From CAWGHZ01 sp963822575 (GTDB lineage: Bacteria > Pseudomonadota > Alphaproteobacteria > MPNO01 > DASWLB01), in NCBI GenBank assembly GCA_963822575.1, contig CAWGHZ010000007.1, forward strand, positions 1,054,001 to 1,118,000: 64,000 nt of DNA, written 5' to 3'. Below, piece after piece: positions 25,294-34,394 of the stretch. Within the stretch, counting starts at the first letter, position 1, and every line of letters begins with the position of its first letter. Under the pieces are notes generated by a model. That model saw only the letters and a program-made list of their open reading frames with translations. It did not search any database and was not told the origin of the DNA. A program made the position numbers and the translations under genes.

Positions 25294-25729
25294 CACTGCG
25301 CTCACCATCACGCGCCTCATCGACGCGACGCCGGAACGTGTCTGGAAGGCGTGGACCGACCCCGACGAGGTGGCACGCTGGATGGGGCCGGGCGACTGGT
25401 CGGGCCGGTTCAGCGCGACTGGCCTAAATCCCGGCGCCGACTATCGTATCGAGATGCGCCACGCCGACGGCGACGTGATGGTGGTCGTCGGTCGGCTGCG
25501 CGAGGTCGTGCCCGCCGCGCGCATGGTCTATAGTTGGGCGTGGCTCGGTGAGGACGGCAAGCCGGGTCACGAGACGCTGGTCACGCTCACCCTCCGCGCC
25601 GCCGGCGCGAAGTGCGAGTTGACACTGCGCCACGAGGGCTTCGAGAATTCCGAGTCGCGCGACAACCACACCCAGGGTTGGGACGGCGCGCTCGACAAGC
25701 TCGTCGAAGTGCTGGCGGGGAGACGATGA
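25265..25729 (+). CDS. SRPBCC (AHSA1/START-like) domain protein
   Basis: 154 residues of the AHSA1 subfamily: TITRLIDATPERVWKAWTDPDEVARWMGP at the start, GRLREVVPAARMVYSWAW in the middle, and a C-terminal helix GWDGALDKLVEVL. These domains form a hydrophobic ligand cavity. ATG 25265 lies inside the end of the arsR-type gene, with AAGGAGAAGG upstream. It also overlaps the next gene by ATGA. The ArsR/SRPBCC pair is common in proteobacteria; the SRPBCC protein may bind or sense the inducer. Exact function unknown. Confidence 0.87.
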   Translation: MPSPAAQSADTALTITRLIDATPERVWKAWTDPDEVARWMGPGDWSGRFSATGLNPGADYRIEMRHADGDVMVVVGRLREVVPAARMVYSWAWLGEDGKPGHETLVTLTLRAAGAKCELTLRHEGFENSESRDNHTQGWDGALDKLVEVLAGRR

Positions 25730-26139
25730 TGGCGAAATACGCAGGCGGGTGCCGCTGCTCGGCGGTGCGCTACGAGACCGATGCCGAGCCGATGATGGCG
25801 TTCCAGTGCCAGTGCCGCGAATGCCAGCACGCGACCGGCGCGGGCCACGGCGACTGGCTGGTCTTCCCGCTCAAGGACATGACGATCCTGGGCAAGCCCG
25901 CGCGGTTCAACCGGCCGACCGACTCGGGCAATGCCTTCGTGCAGGAGTTCTGCAAGGATTGCGGCTCGCCCTTGTTCGGCCGGCCCAACGCCGTGAAAGA
26001 CGCGATCGGCGTGTTGGCCGGAAGCCTCGACCATGCGGACGTATTCCAGCCGCAGATGGTGCTCTACACCTCGAGCGGGCATGCCTGGGACAAGATCGAC
26101 CCGGCGCTCAAGTCGTTCCCCAAGGCGCCGCAGCGGTAG
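25726..26139 (+). CDS. GFA-family zinc protein
   Basis: 137 residues with the zinc-binding Cys pattern of glutathione-dependent formaldehyde-activating (GFA) proteins: GGCRCSAVRY (about 7-16), CQCRECQ (about 28-34) and CKDCGSPLFGRP (about 79-90). Most family members have no proven formaldehyde chemistry. It is coupled by ATGA to the SRPBCC gene, making a three-gene ArsR-controlled operon. An MBL-fold gene follows after 6 bases and may belong to the same transcript. Confidence 0.85.
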   Translation: MMAKYAGGCRCSAVRYETDAEPMMAFQCQCRECQHATGAGHGDWLVFPLKDMTILGKPARFNRPTDSGNAFVQEFCKDCGSPLFGRPNAVKDAIGVLAGSLDHADVFQPQMVLYTSSGHAWDKIDPALKSFPKAPQR

Positions 26140-26145
26140 GTCGCC

Positions 26146-26943
26146 ATGCGCGTGCGGGCTTCGTTCCGGGCGGCGTTCATCCTCGCGACGGGCGCGCTCG
26201 CGACGCCCGGTCTGGCCCGCATTGCGCATGCCGACTGCACGCCGATCGCGAGCGCGCGACCGCTGGTGCAGTACGCGGCGTTCGAAAAAGTTCCGGCGGG
26301 CAGCCTGCGCATCACCTTCCTGGGTCACGCCTCGTTCGAGATCAAGTCGCCCGAGGGCACGCGCGCCGTCACCGACTATAACGGCTATATCCTGCCGAGC
26401 CGCGTTCCCGATATCGCGACGATGAACAACTCGCACCGGGGCCACTACACCGACGCGCCCGACCCCGCGATCAAGCACGTCCTCCACGGCTGGTCGACCG
26501 ACGGCGTCGCCCGCTACAACATCCTGGTTGGCGACCTCCGCGTGCGCAACGTGCCGACGAACCTGGAGGATTGGGGCGGCAAGACCGTCAACGGCAACTC
26601 GGTCTTCGTGTTCGAGGCGGCGGGCCTTTGCGTGGCACATATCAGCCACGTCCACCATCGCCTCTCCGCGGACCAGGTGCGCGACCTCGGCGCCATCGAC
26701 GTCGCCATGGTCGCGGTCGACGGGACCGTGACGATAAGTCTGGAGGAGCTGTTCGACGCGCTCGGCCGCATCCAGCCGAAGCTCGTGCTGCCGATGCATT
26801 TCATCGCCATGGGCTCGGCGGAGACGTTCGCCGCCGCCGCGAAGCCCCGCTACGACGTGCGCCAGAGCGACAGCGACACCGTTTACGTCAGTGCGCGCAC
26901 GCTGCCGAATAGGCCGGAGGTGCTATTCCTCCGGGGGCAGTGA
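26146..26943 (+). CDS. Exported MBL-fold protein, UlaG-like
   Basis: 265 residues. A signal peptide (1-29, ending IAHA) precedes a metallo-beta-lactamase-like fold: RITFLGHASFEIKSPEGTRAVTDYNG, HISHVHHRLSADQV, MVAVDG and LVLPMHFIAMGSAETF. The classical H-x-H-x-D-H motif is replaced by a degraded form (NNSHRGHYTD), so metal binding may be altered or lost. It is likely periplasmic. It lies 6 bases after the GFA gene, but the signal peptide makes a shared function with those cytosolic proteins uncertain. Confidence 0.75.
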   Translation: MRVRASFRAAFILATGALATPGLARIAHADCTPIASARPLVQYAAFEKVPAGSLRITFLGHASFEIKSPEGTRAVTDYNGYILPSRVPDIATMNNSHRGHYTDAPDPAIKHVLHGWSTDGVARYNILVGDLRVRNVPTNLEDWGGKTVNGNSVFVFEAAGLCVAHISHVHHRLSADQVRDLGAIDVAMVAVDGTVTISLEELFDALGRIQPKLVLPMHFIAMGSAETFAAAAKPRYDVRQSDSDTVYVSARTLPNRPEVLFLRGQ

Positions 26944-26948
26944 GGCAG

Positions 26949-27557
26949 TCAGCCCCGCTTGCGCACCACGATGTTATAGAGGTGCCAGCGCTTCATCCGG
27001 CCCTTGCCCGTCTCGGCGACGCGCTCGATCTCCTCCAGCATCTCGATGTCGAGGCCGGCGAGCAGCGCGTTCAGCTCGTCGCGCGAGACGATGGTGATGC
27101 CGGGATTCGCCCACTCGTCGCGCGGCCCGTAGAGGTGGCCGGCGAAGCGTCCGCCCTCGCGCAACAACTCGACGATCCGCTTCCACAGCGCCGGGAACTT
27201 GTCGGGTGGGACGAGGGGCAGGGCGAAGCTGGAATTGACGATGTCGCATGGGGGCCACTCGGCCTCCTCCATGCGCGCGCAGACCGGTTCCAGCAGGTGG
27301 CGGTTCGGCAGGTCCTCGCGCGCTGCGAGCGCGGCGATGGCCTCCGGCTCGGGGTCGATCGCGCGGACCCGGAAGCCGCGCCGCAACAGCTCCTCCGTGT
27401 CGCGCCCGCCGCCGCACCCGAGGTCGATCGCGAACCCGTCCCGGCGGTGAATGTGCTCCGCCTGCCAACGGTCGAGCGCGTGGACCAGCGTGTGGCGCGG
27501 CGGGCGGCTCTCGACCCCGCGATAGTAAGGCGCGAAGCGGCTAGTGCTTTCGCTCAC
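26949..27557 (-). CDS. Class I SAM-dependent methyltransferase
   Basis: About 202 residues. Motif I FAIDLGCGGGRDTEELLRRG (about 40-59) and the acidic end of strand 2 (AIDPEPEAI) define the SAM site. DIVNSSFALPLVPPDKFP is motif IV. I choose the GTG at 27557 because it overlaps the xthA stop (GTGA); an ATG six codons earlier (27575) is also open. It resembles tellurite-resistance TehB-like methyltransferases. Substrate unknown. It ends 5 bases from the facing MBL-fold gene. Confidence 0.8.
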   Translation of the reverse strand: MSESTSRFAPYYRGVESRPPRHTLVHALDRWQAEHIHRRDGFAIDLGCGGGRDTEELLRRGFRVRAIDPEPEAIAALAAREDLPNRHLLEPVCARMEEAEWPPCDIVNSSFALPLVPPDKFPALWKRIVELLREGGRFAGHLYGPRDEWANPGITIVSRDELNALLAGLDIEMLEEIERVAETGKGRMKRWHLYNIVVRKRG

Positions 27558-28330
27558 GCGTCGGCCAGCTCGCACCAGACGGGCGTGTGGTCCGACGCCT
27601 TGTCGCGGCCGCGCGGCTTGCGGTCGATGCCGGACGCGGTAAGCCGGTCGGCCGCCTGGGGCGAGAGGAGCAGGTGGTCGATGCGGAGACCGTTATCCTT
27701 GTTCCATGCCCCGCCCTGGTAGTCCCAGAATGAGTAGGCGCCCTTCTCGCCGTGCAGCGCCCGAAAGGCATCCGTGTAGCCGAGATGCATCACCCGACGG
27801 AAGCGGTTGCGCGATTCCGGCCGGCACAGCGCGTCGTTCGCCCAGCCCACCGGGTCGTACACGTCGTCGTCGGTCGGGCAGACGTTGAAGTCGCCACCGA
27901 GGACCAGCACCTCCTCGTTCGCCAGCAGCGCCTCGGCGCGCGCGGCCAGCCGCTCCATCCAGGCGAGCTTGTAGGCGAACTTGTCGGTGTCGACCGGGTT
28001 GCCGTTGGGCAGGTAGATCGAGGCGACGCGCAAATCGCCAGTGAAGGCCTCGACATAGCGCGCCTGTTCGTCGCCGTCGTCGCCGTCCAGTACGCAGACC
28101 ACGTCCTCGAGCGGGCGCTTCGACAGGATGGCGACGCCGTTGTAGGTCTTCTGGCCGCAGAGCGCGAGATTGTAGCCCAGCTCCTCGATCTCCAGCCGCG
28201 GGAAGGCGTCGTCCATGCACTTGGTCTCCTGCAGCAGCACCACGTCGGGCTTGGCCTCGGCCAGCCATTCGGTGACCCGCGCGAGCCGCGCCTTGATCGA
28301 GTTGACGTTCCAGGTGGCGATCTTGGTCAT
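27554..28330 (-). CDS. xthA: Exodeoxyribonuclease III
   Basis: 258 residues of the ExoIII/AP-endonuclease family. Active-site motifs: ATWNVNSIKAR (Asn), LLQETKC (Glu), YLPNGNPV, LGGDFNVCPTD (Asp/Asn), and the terminal RIDHLLLSP plus SDHTPVW (His). It removes abasic sites and 3'-blocked ends in DNA repair. It overlaps the methyltransferase gene. Upstream, 115 bases away on the same strand, is erpA. Confidence 0.95.
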   Translation of the reverse strand: MTKIATWNVNSIKARLARVTEWLAEAKPDVVLLQETKCMDDAFPRLEIEELGYNLALCGQKTYNGVAILSKRPLEDVVCVLDGDDGDEQARYVEAFTGDLRVASIYLPNGNPVDTDKFAYKLAWMERLAARAEALLANEEVLVLGGDFNVCPTDDDVYDPVGWANDALCRPESRNRFRRVMHLGYTDAFRALHGEKGAYSFWDYQGGAWNKDNGLRIDHLLLSPQAADRLTASGIDRKPRGRDKASDHTPVWCELADA

Positions 28331-28445
28331 GAGGCGAGTTTAGCAAACGGCGGGAGTCGCGCGAACGCTCATGCGGGCCGGTCGGGGACAGGCCTCTATG
28401 GAGGGTTGGGGAAGTCGTGTGGGGACGGTCCTCGACCCGCCCGAA

Positions 28446-28796
28446 TCAGATCGAGAAGGACGTCCCACAGCCGCAGGTGGAGGCGGCATTCGGGTTGGCG
28501 ATCTCGAAGCGCGACCCGATCAGCTCGTCCACATAATCGACCTTGGCGCCGCGCAGATACTCCCACGACATGTCGTCGATCAGCACCTTGGCGCCATCGC
28601 GCTCGATGGTGCGGTCGTCGGCCGTCGGCGCGTCGTCGAACGTGAAGGAATACTGGAAGCCCGAGCACCCGCCGCCGGCCACGGCAATTCGGAAGGCCAT
28701 GCCCCGGTGCTCGTCCTTGGCGAGAAGGGCGGCGATCCGGTGGACCGCCCGGTCCGTCAGCGTGACCTCCTCGGTCCTTTCCAGTGTTTCCACCAT
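28446..28796 (-). CDS. erpA: A-type iron-sulfur carrier ErpA/IscA
   Basis: 116 residues of the HesB/IscA family. The three cluster ligands are Cys in GGGCSGFQY (about 44) and CGCG near the C-terminus (NPNAASTCGCGTSFSI). It passes [4Fe-4S] or [2Fe-2S] clusters to apoproteins. It is divergent from dgt across 123 bases, the same head-to-head arrangement seen in many alphaproteobacteria, which supports ErpA over other A-type carriers. Confidence 0.92.
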   Translation of the reverse strand: MVETLERTEEVTLTDRAVHRIAALLAKDEHRGMAFRIAVAGGGCSGFQYSFTFDDAPTADDRTIERDGAKVLIDDMSWEYLRGAKVDYVDELIGSRFEIANPNAASTCGCGTSFSI

Positions 28797-28919
28797 ATCC
28801 GCGTCCCCTGTGTCACTCGGCCGCGCGTGCCTATTTAGGTCGCGATCCGGCCGAAATCAATGCGGAGAGGCCCCGATCCCTCCGTTGCACGGCCGCGCGG
28901 CCGGTTGTATCTCTCCCCC

Positions 28920-30128
28920 ATGACCGCGCCGGAAGCCGCCTGGACGCCGGCCGCCGCCCCGCGCGCGGCCTATGCCTCCGACCCCGCGAAGACGCGCGGA
29001 CGGCGCCATCCCGAGCCGGAGAGCCCGACCCGCACGGTCTACCAGCGCGACCGCGACCGGGTGATCCACTCCACCGCCTTCCGGCGCCTCAAATACAAGA
29101 CCCAGGTGTTCGTGTATCACGAGGGTGACAACTACCGCACGAGGCTGACCCACAGCCTGGAGGTCGCCCAGATCGCCCGGTCGATCTCGCGCTGCCTGGG
29201 GCTCGACGAGGATCTGGCCGAGGCGCTGGCGCTCGCCCACGATCTCGGCCATACGCCGTTCGGCCATGCCGGCGAGGACGCGCTGGACGCGGCCATGGCC
29301 GACCACGGCGGGTTCGACCATAACGGCCAAGCGCTCCGCATCCTCACGCGCCTCGAGGCGCACTACGCCGAGTTCGACGGGCTGAACCTCACCTGGGAGA
29401 CCTTGGAGGGGATTGCCAAGCACAACGGGCCGCTGGTCGCACGGGCGGGCGAGACGGCAGGCCTGCCCTGGTCGGTGGTCGAGGTGCTCGGGCTCTATGA
29501 CCTGGAGCTGCACACCTGGCCGGGGGCCGAGGCGCAGGTCGCGGCCCTCGCCGACGACATCGCCTATCACAGCCACGACCTGGACGACGGGCTGCACGCC
29601 GGTCTGTTCTCGGTCGCCGAACTCGCCGGCGTACCGCTCGCCGGCCCCATCTTCGCGCAGGTTGCGGCCAAATATCCGCGGCTGGAGGAGACGCGGCTGA
29701 TCCACGAATCGGTTCGCCGCATGATCGACCTTCTGGTCAATGACCTTCTGGCGGAGACGCGCCGTCGGCTGACCGCGGCCGACCCGCGCGATGCCGCCCA
29801 CGTGCGCGCCCTCGCAGGCCCAGTTGTCGCCTTCTCGCCGGCGATGGACGCCGACAACCGCGCCTTGAAGGCGTTCCTCTACGAGCGCATGTACCGGCAC
29901 GAGCGGGTGAACCGGATGACCGCACGCGCCCGCCGCGTCGTGCGCGAGCTGTTCGCCGTCCTGCTCGCCGAACCGCACCATCTACCTGAGGCGTGGCGCC
30001 GCGCCGCCGACGGGCCGGGCGGGACCGCCACGGCGCGGCTCGTCGCCGACTACGTCGCCGGCATGACCGACCGCTTCGCCCTCGACCTGCACCGCCGGCT
30101 GGTTCCCGGCACTGAGAATAGCGAATGA
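28920..30128 (+). CDS. dgt: Deoxyguanosinetriphosphate triphosphohydrolase-like protein
   Basis: 402 residues of the HD-domain dGTPase family. Metal ligands: His78 in RLTHSLEVAQ, His107-Asp108 in HDLGHTPFGHAGED, with a later Asp in ADDIAYHSHDLDD. The N-terminus has YQRDRDRVIHSTAFRRLKYKTQVF. It cleaves dNTPs to nucleoside and triphosphate; the alphaproteobacterial form is dGTPase-like. It overlaps argS by ATGA, so the argS start is fixed. Confidence 0.92.
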   Translation: MTAPEAAWTPAAAPRAAYASDPAKTRGRRHPEPESPTRTVYQRDRDRVIHSTAFRRLKYKTQVFVYHEGDNYRTRLTHSLEVAQIARSISRCLGLDEDLAEALALAHDLGHTPFGHAGEDALDAAMADHGGFDHNGQALRILTRLEAHYAEFDGLNLTWETLEGIAKHNGPLVARAGETAGLPWSVVEVLGLYDLELHTWPGAEAQVAALADDIAYHSHDLDDGLHAGLFSVAELAGVPLAGPIFAQVAAKYPRLEETRLIHESVRRMIDLLVNDLLAETRRRLTAADPRDAAHVRALAGPVVAFSPAMDADNRALKAFLYERMYRHERVNRMTARARRVVRELFAVLLAEPHHLPEAWRRAADGPGGTATARLVADYVAGMTDRFALDLHRRLVPGTENSE

Positions 30129-31878
30129 ACGTTTTCAATGACTTCAAGGCCGATATTCTGTCAGTGATCGAGGATCTGACCCGGGAGGGGAAGCTCCCCC
30201 CGGGCTCGACGCCGCGCGCGTCTCGGTCGAGCCGCCGCGCGATCCGGCGCACGGCGAGCTTTCGACCAACGCGGCGATGGTGCTGGCCAAGCCCGCCGCG
30301 ATGAAGTCGCGCGACCTCGCCGCTCTGCTGGCCGACCGCCTCGTCCAGCATTCCGACGTGACCGAGGCGACGGTGGCCGGGCCCGGATTCGTCAATTTCC
30401 GCCTCGACCCCGCCTTCTGGCAGAACCGGGTGCGCGACGTGCTCGAGGCGGGCACGAGCTACGGCACGTCGGACATGGGCGCAGGGCGCAAGGTCAACGT
30501 CGAGTACGTCTCCGCCAACCCGACGGGACCGATGCATGTCGGCCACGGGCGCGGCGCGGTGGTGGGCGACGCGCTGGCCGCCGTGCTGGCGAAGGCCGGG
30601 TTCGACGTGACGCGCGAGTACTACATCAACGACGCCGGCGCCCAGGTCGACTTGCTGGCGCGCTCGGCGCATCTCCGCTACCGCGAGGCGCGCGGCGAGC
30701 ATATCGGCGAGATCCCGGAAGGGCTCTACCCCGGCGACTACCTGATCGACCTCGGCAAGGCGTTGGCGCTCAGCTACGGCGAGAAGCTGGCCGGCGTGCC
30801 GGAGGCGGAGTGGCTGCCGATCGTGCGCGACCAGGCGGTGGCCGCGATGCTGGCGCTGATCAAGGACGACCTGGCGGCGCTCGGAATCGCGTTTGACGTG
30901 TTCACTTCCGAGCGGGCGCTTGCCGAGGCCGGCCGGATCGACGAGGTGGTGCGCGAGCTCGAGGCGCGCGACCTGGTCTATACCGGCACGCTGGAGCCGC
31001 CCAAGGGCAAGCAAATCGAGGATTGGGAGCCGCGCCCGCAGCTCCTGTTCCGTGCGACGCGGTTCGGCGACGACGTCGATCGGCCGCTGCGAAAGTCGGA
31101 CGGAAGCTGGACCTATTTCGCCGCCGACATCGCCTACCATCTCGATAAGTACCGGCGCGGCTTCGCGAGCATGATCGACGTGTGGGGCGCCGACCATGGC
31201 GGCTACGTCAAGCGCATGCAGGCCGCGGTGGAGGCGGTGAGCGAGGGCAGGGCGACGCTCGACGTCAAGCTCTGCCAGCTCGTCCATTTGATGGAGCGGG
31301 GCGAGCCGGTGAAGATGTCCAAGCGCGCCGGCCAGTTCGTGACCTTGCGCGACGTGGTCGACCGCGTGGGGCGCGATGTGGTGCGCTTTATCATGCTGAC
31401 CCGCAAGAACGACGCGCCCCTCGAGTTCGACTTCGCCAAGGTGCGCGAGCAGTCGAAGGACAACCCGGTCTTCTACGTGCAGTACGCCCATGCCCGCGCC
31501 TGCTCCGCCCTGCGCAATGCGGCCCAGCTCTTGCCGGGATTGCGGCTTGACGATTCGTCGCTCTCCGCGGCTCAGTTGGGCCGCCTCACGGACGCGGGCG
31601 AGCTGGCCTTGATACGGTTGATGGCCGGCTGGCCGCGGGTGGTCGAGAGCGCGGCCGAGGCGCACGAGCCGCACCGCGTCGCCTTCTATTTGTACGACCT
31701 GGCGTCCGAGTTCCACGCCCAGTGGAACCGCGGCAACGACGACGACACGCTGCGGTTCATCGTGGCCGCGGACGAGGAGCTGACGGCCGCCCGGCTCGCC
31801 CTGGTGCGGGCGGTGGCGGTGGTGATCGCTTCGGGCCTCGGCGTCATGGGCGTCGTGCCGGTTGAGGAGATGCGGTGA
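30125..31878 (+). CDS. argS: Arginine--tRNA ligase (single-base frame break near 30210)
   Basis: The ATG at 30125 overlaps the dgt stop and reads MNVFNDFKADILSVIEDLTR, then the frame fails at CTCCCCCCGGGCTCGAC (30198-30214). One missing base there restores LDAARVSVEPPRDPAHGELSTNAAM, the normal ArgS N-terminal domain. After that the frame is intact: HIGH-type motif SANPTGPMHVGHGRGAVVGD, KMSKS-type VKMSKRAGQFVTL, and the C-terminal anticodon domain. Corrected length is about 584 residues. ArgS is essential and normally single-copy, so a sequencing error is far more likely than a pseudogene. Without correction the gene seems to start at 30277 and lacks its tRNA-binding N-terminus. Confidence 0.92.
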
Positions 31879-32684
31879 TGGCGTTGGAGCCTCAAGAGCG
31901 CGAGCGGCCGGAGGCGGGGCGGGCCCGCGCCGGTCGGCGCGTGACGACCTTGCTGATGGGCGTGGCGGCGGTCGCCGCCGTCGCCGCGGTCGGCGTGTTC
32001 GCCTATAAGGAGGGGCTGCGCCGCGGCGCCGAGAGCGTCGCGCCGGTCATCACCGCCGGCCCCGCGCCCGACAAGGTGAAGCCAGACAATCCGGGCGGCA
32101 TGGAGGTGCCCAACCAGGACAAGCAGATCTACAACCAGCTCTCGCCGGAGACGGCGCAGAAGCCGGTCGAGCATCTGCTGCCGCCGCCCGAGCAGCCGAT
32201 GGCGCCGCCCGCCGCGCCCGCCGCCGGGCCCACGACTACGCCCGCGCCGCCTGCTGGCCCCGCCGCGCCGGTGGCGCAAGCAGCCGACCGGAGCGAGATG
32301 CAGCCGCCGCCGATGGAAAGGTCGGCGCCGCCCGCCGCACCCCATCCGCCCCCTCCGCCGCCCACGGCGGCCAAGCCGGCACCGCCGCCGGCAGCGGCGC
32401 CCTCGGCCGAGCCCAACGCCCGCGCGCGGGCCGCGGGCGGCTATCGCGTGCAGCTTGCCTCCGTGCGCACCGAGGAGCAGGCCAACCGTGTCATCGCGCG
32501 CGCCAAGCGCGCGAATGCCGACATCGTCGGCGACCTGACCTTTTCCGCCGTGCGCGCGGATTTGGGGTCGCGCGGCATCTACTATCGAGTCCAGGCGGGC
32601 CCGCTAGCCGATGCCGCGTCCGCCAAGACGCTTTGCGAGAAGCTCAAGGCGCGCAAGCAGGGGTGCCTGGTTGTCGCGCCCTGA
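31878..32684 (+). CDS. SPOR-domain cell-envelope protein
   Basis: About 268 residues. One transmembrane helix near the N-terminus (about 23-43, VTTLLMGVAAVAAVAAVGVF), a long Pro/Ala linker, and a C-terminal SPOR domain (GGYRVQLASVRTEEQANRVIARAKR, YYRVQAGPLADAASAKTLCEKLK). SPOR domains bind denuded peptidoglycan at division sites, so it is likely a periplasm-facing division protein. The start is either GTG 31875 or ATG 31878; the latter makes TGATG with the argS stop. It lies between argS and nagZ, as is usual in this class. Confidence 0.9.
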   Translation: MALEPQERERPEAGRARAGRRVTTLLMGVAAVAAVAAVGVFAYKEGLRRGAESVAPVITAGPAPDKVKPDNPGGMEVPNQDKQIYNQLSPETAQKPVEHLLPPPEQPMAPPAAPAAGPTTTPAPPAGPAAPVAQAADRSEMQPPPMERSAPPAAPHPPPPPPTAAKPAPPPAAAPSAEPNARARAAGGYRVQLASVRTEEQANRVIARAKRANADIVGDLTFSAVRADLGSRGIYYRVQAGPLADAASAKTLCEKLKARKQGCLVVAP

Positions 32685-33699
32685 CCGTCCCCGCGCCGTC
32701 ATCTTTGGCTGCGCCGGGCCGGCGCTTTCGGCCGAGGAGCGTCGCTTCTTCGCCGGCGCCGATCCCCTGGGCTTCATCCTGTTCGGCCGCAACTGCCGCG
32801 ATCCCAGCCAGCTCGCCGCACTGGTCGCCGGACTGCGCGACGCGGTGGAGCGCGCCGATGCGCCGGTGTTGATCGACCAGGAGGGCGGGCGCGTCGCCCG
32901 GCTCGGCCCGCCGCACTGGCGGCGCGCGCCGCCTGCCGCCGTCTTCGCGGCCCTCTGGCGCACCGACCCGGACGCGGCCTGCGAGGCGGCGCGGGCGAAC
33001 GCGCGACTGATGGCGGGCGAACTCGCCGCCGCGGGCATCACGGTCGATTGCGCGCCGGTGCTCGACATTCCCGTGCCGGGCGCCGACCCGGTGATCGGCG
33101 ACCGCGCCCATGGCGACGCGCCGGAGCCGGTGGTGGCGCTCGGCCGCGCGGTGTGCGACGGGCTGCGCGACGGGGGCGTGCTGCCGGTGATCAAGCATAT
33201 CCCTGGCCACGGCCGCGCGGCTTCCGACAGCCACAAATCTCTCCCCGTGGTGGCCACGCCGCGCGACGAGCTGGCGCGGACCGACTTCGCGCCGTTCCGC
33301 GCGCTCGCCGATCAGCCGGTCGGCATGACGGCGCACGTGATCTACAGCGCCATCGATCCGTCCCGTCCCGCGACCACCTCGCCTACCGTCGTCGGCGATC
33401 TCATCCGCCGCGAGATCGGGTTCGACGGCTTCCTGCTGTCCGACGACCTCGCGATGGGCGCGCTCTCCGGTCCGATGGGCGCGCGCGCGCGCGACTCGCT
33501 CGCGGCCGGCTGCGACGCGGCGCTGCACTGCACCGGCGCGATGGCCGAGATGACGGAGATCGCCGCTTCCGTCCCGCCGCTCGGCGAAGACGCGGCCCGA
33601 CGCTGGGCGCGCGCCAAGTCGTGCCTGCTGCCGGCTGCGCCGTGCGACGCGGCAGCGCTTGCCGCACGGCTCGCGGCGCTGCTGGGGGCAAAGCGATGA
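32671..33699 (+). CDS. nagZ: Beta-N-acetylhexosaminidase
   Basis: 342 residues of glycoside hydrolase family 3. DQEGGRVARL marks the start of the barrel, IKHIPGHGRAASDSHKSLP carries the general acid/base His/Asp loop, and LLSDDLAMGA carries the nucleophile Asp. It cleaves GlcNAc-anhydroMurNAc peptides during cell-wall recycling in the cytoplasm. No ATG suits; TTG at 32671 after AGGGGTG is the best start and overlaps the SPOR gene by 14 bases. It overlaps the next gene by ATGA. Confidence 0.9.
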   Translation: MSRPDRPRAVIFGCAGPALSAEERRFFAGADPLGFILFGRNCRDPSQLAALVAGLRDAVERADAPVLIDQEGGRVARLGPPHWRRAPPAAVFAALWRTDPDAACEAARANARLMAGELAAAGITVDCAPVLDIPVPGADPVIGDRAHGDAPEPVVALGRAVCDGLRDGGVLPVIKHIPGHGRAASDSHKSLPVVATPRDELARTDFAPFRALADQPVGMTAHVIYSAIDPSRPATTSPTVVGDLIRREIGFDGFLLSDDLAMGALSGPMGARARDSLAAGCDAALHCTGAMAEMTEIAASVPPLGEDAARRWARAKSCLLPAAPCDAAALAARLAALLGAKR

Positions 33700-34388
33700 C
33701 CCCCGGTGTCGCCAACGCGATTCACGCGCTTTCGGTCTGGGCGCTGCCCGTGCTGATCGCGGTCACGCTGCACGAGGCGGCGCACGGTTGGGTCGCTTGG
33801 CAGCGTGGGGACGACACGGCCAAGGTGCTGGGCCGCGTCACCTTCAACCCGTTCCGCCATATTGACCCGATCGGCACGATCCTGGTGCCGGGGCTCCTTC
33901 TCCTGTCCGGGACCGGGTTCCTGTTCGGCTGGGCGAAGCCCGTGCCGGTGAATTTCCGCCGCCTTTTGAAGCCGCGTCAGGACATGGTGTGGGTAGCGGC
34001 GGCGGGGCCGTCCATCAATATCGCCCTCGCGTTCATCTCGGCGCTGCTGCTGCACGTCGCGCCGCTGCTGCCGCCGGCGGCGGCCGCGTGGACCTTCGAG
34101 AACCTGCGCAACTCGATCCTGATCAACCTGGTGCTGGCGGTGTTCAACATGATCCCGTTGCCGCCGCTCGACGGCGGGCGGGTGGCCGTAGGGCTTCTGC
34201 CGCGGCGAATCGCTTTGCACCTGGCACGGGTGGAGCCGTACGGCTTGTTCATTATAATCGGGTTGCTGTTCGTGCTGCCCTTCCTGGGACGCGCGGTCGG
34301 CACGAACGTGAACATCTTCGCATGGCTGGTGGGTGTGCCTGTCTCGTACCTGTTCCACCTGATCACCGTGCTCGCCGGGCTCAGCTGA
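33696..34388 (+). CDS. Site-2 protease-family membrane metalloprotease (M50)
   Basis: 230 residues, about five or six membrane helices. The zinc motif is HEAAH in the first helix (about 25-29), and the third ligand is in NMIPLPPLDGGR (about 148-159). FGWAKPVPVNFRRLLKPRQD is a family signature between the two. Members of this small rhomboid-like M50 group cut proteins within the membrane; the substrate is unknown. It is fixed in place between nagZ and scpA by overlapping genes. Confidence 0.9.
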   Translation: MTPGVANAIHALSVWALPVLIAVTLHEAAHGWVAWQRGDDTAKVLGRVTFNPFRHIDPIGTILVPGLLLLSGTGFLFGWAKPVPVNFRRLLKPRQDMVWVAAAGPSINIALAFISALLLHVAPLLPPAAAAWTFENLRNSILINLVLAVFNMIPLPPLDGGRVAVGLLPRRIALHLARVEPYGLFIIIGLLFVLPFLGRAVGTNVNIFAWLVGVPVSYLFHLITVLAGLS

Positions 34389-34394
34389 GGGGCC

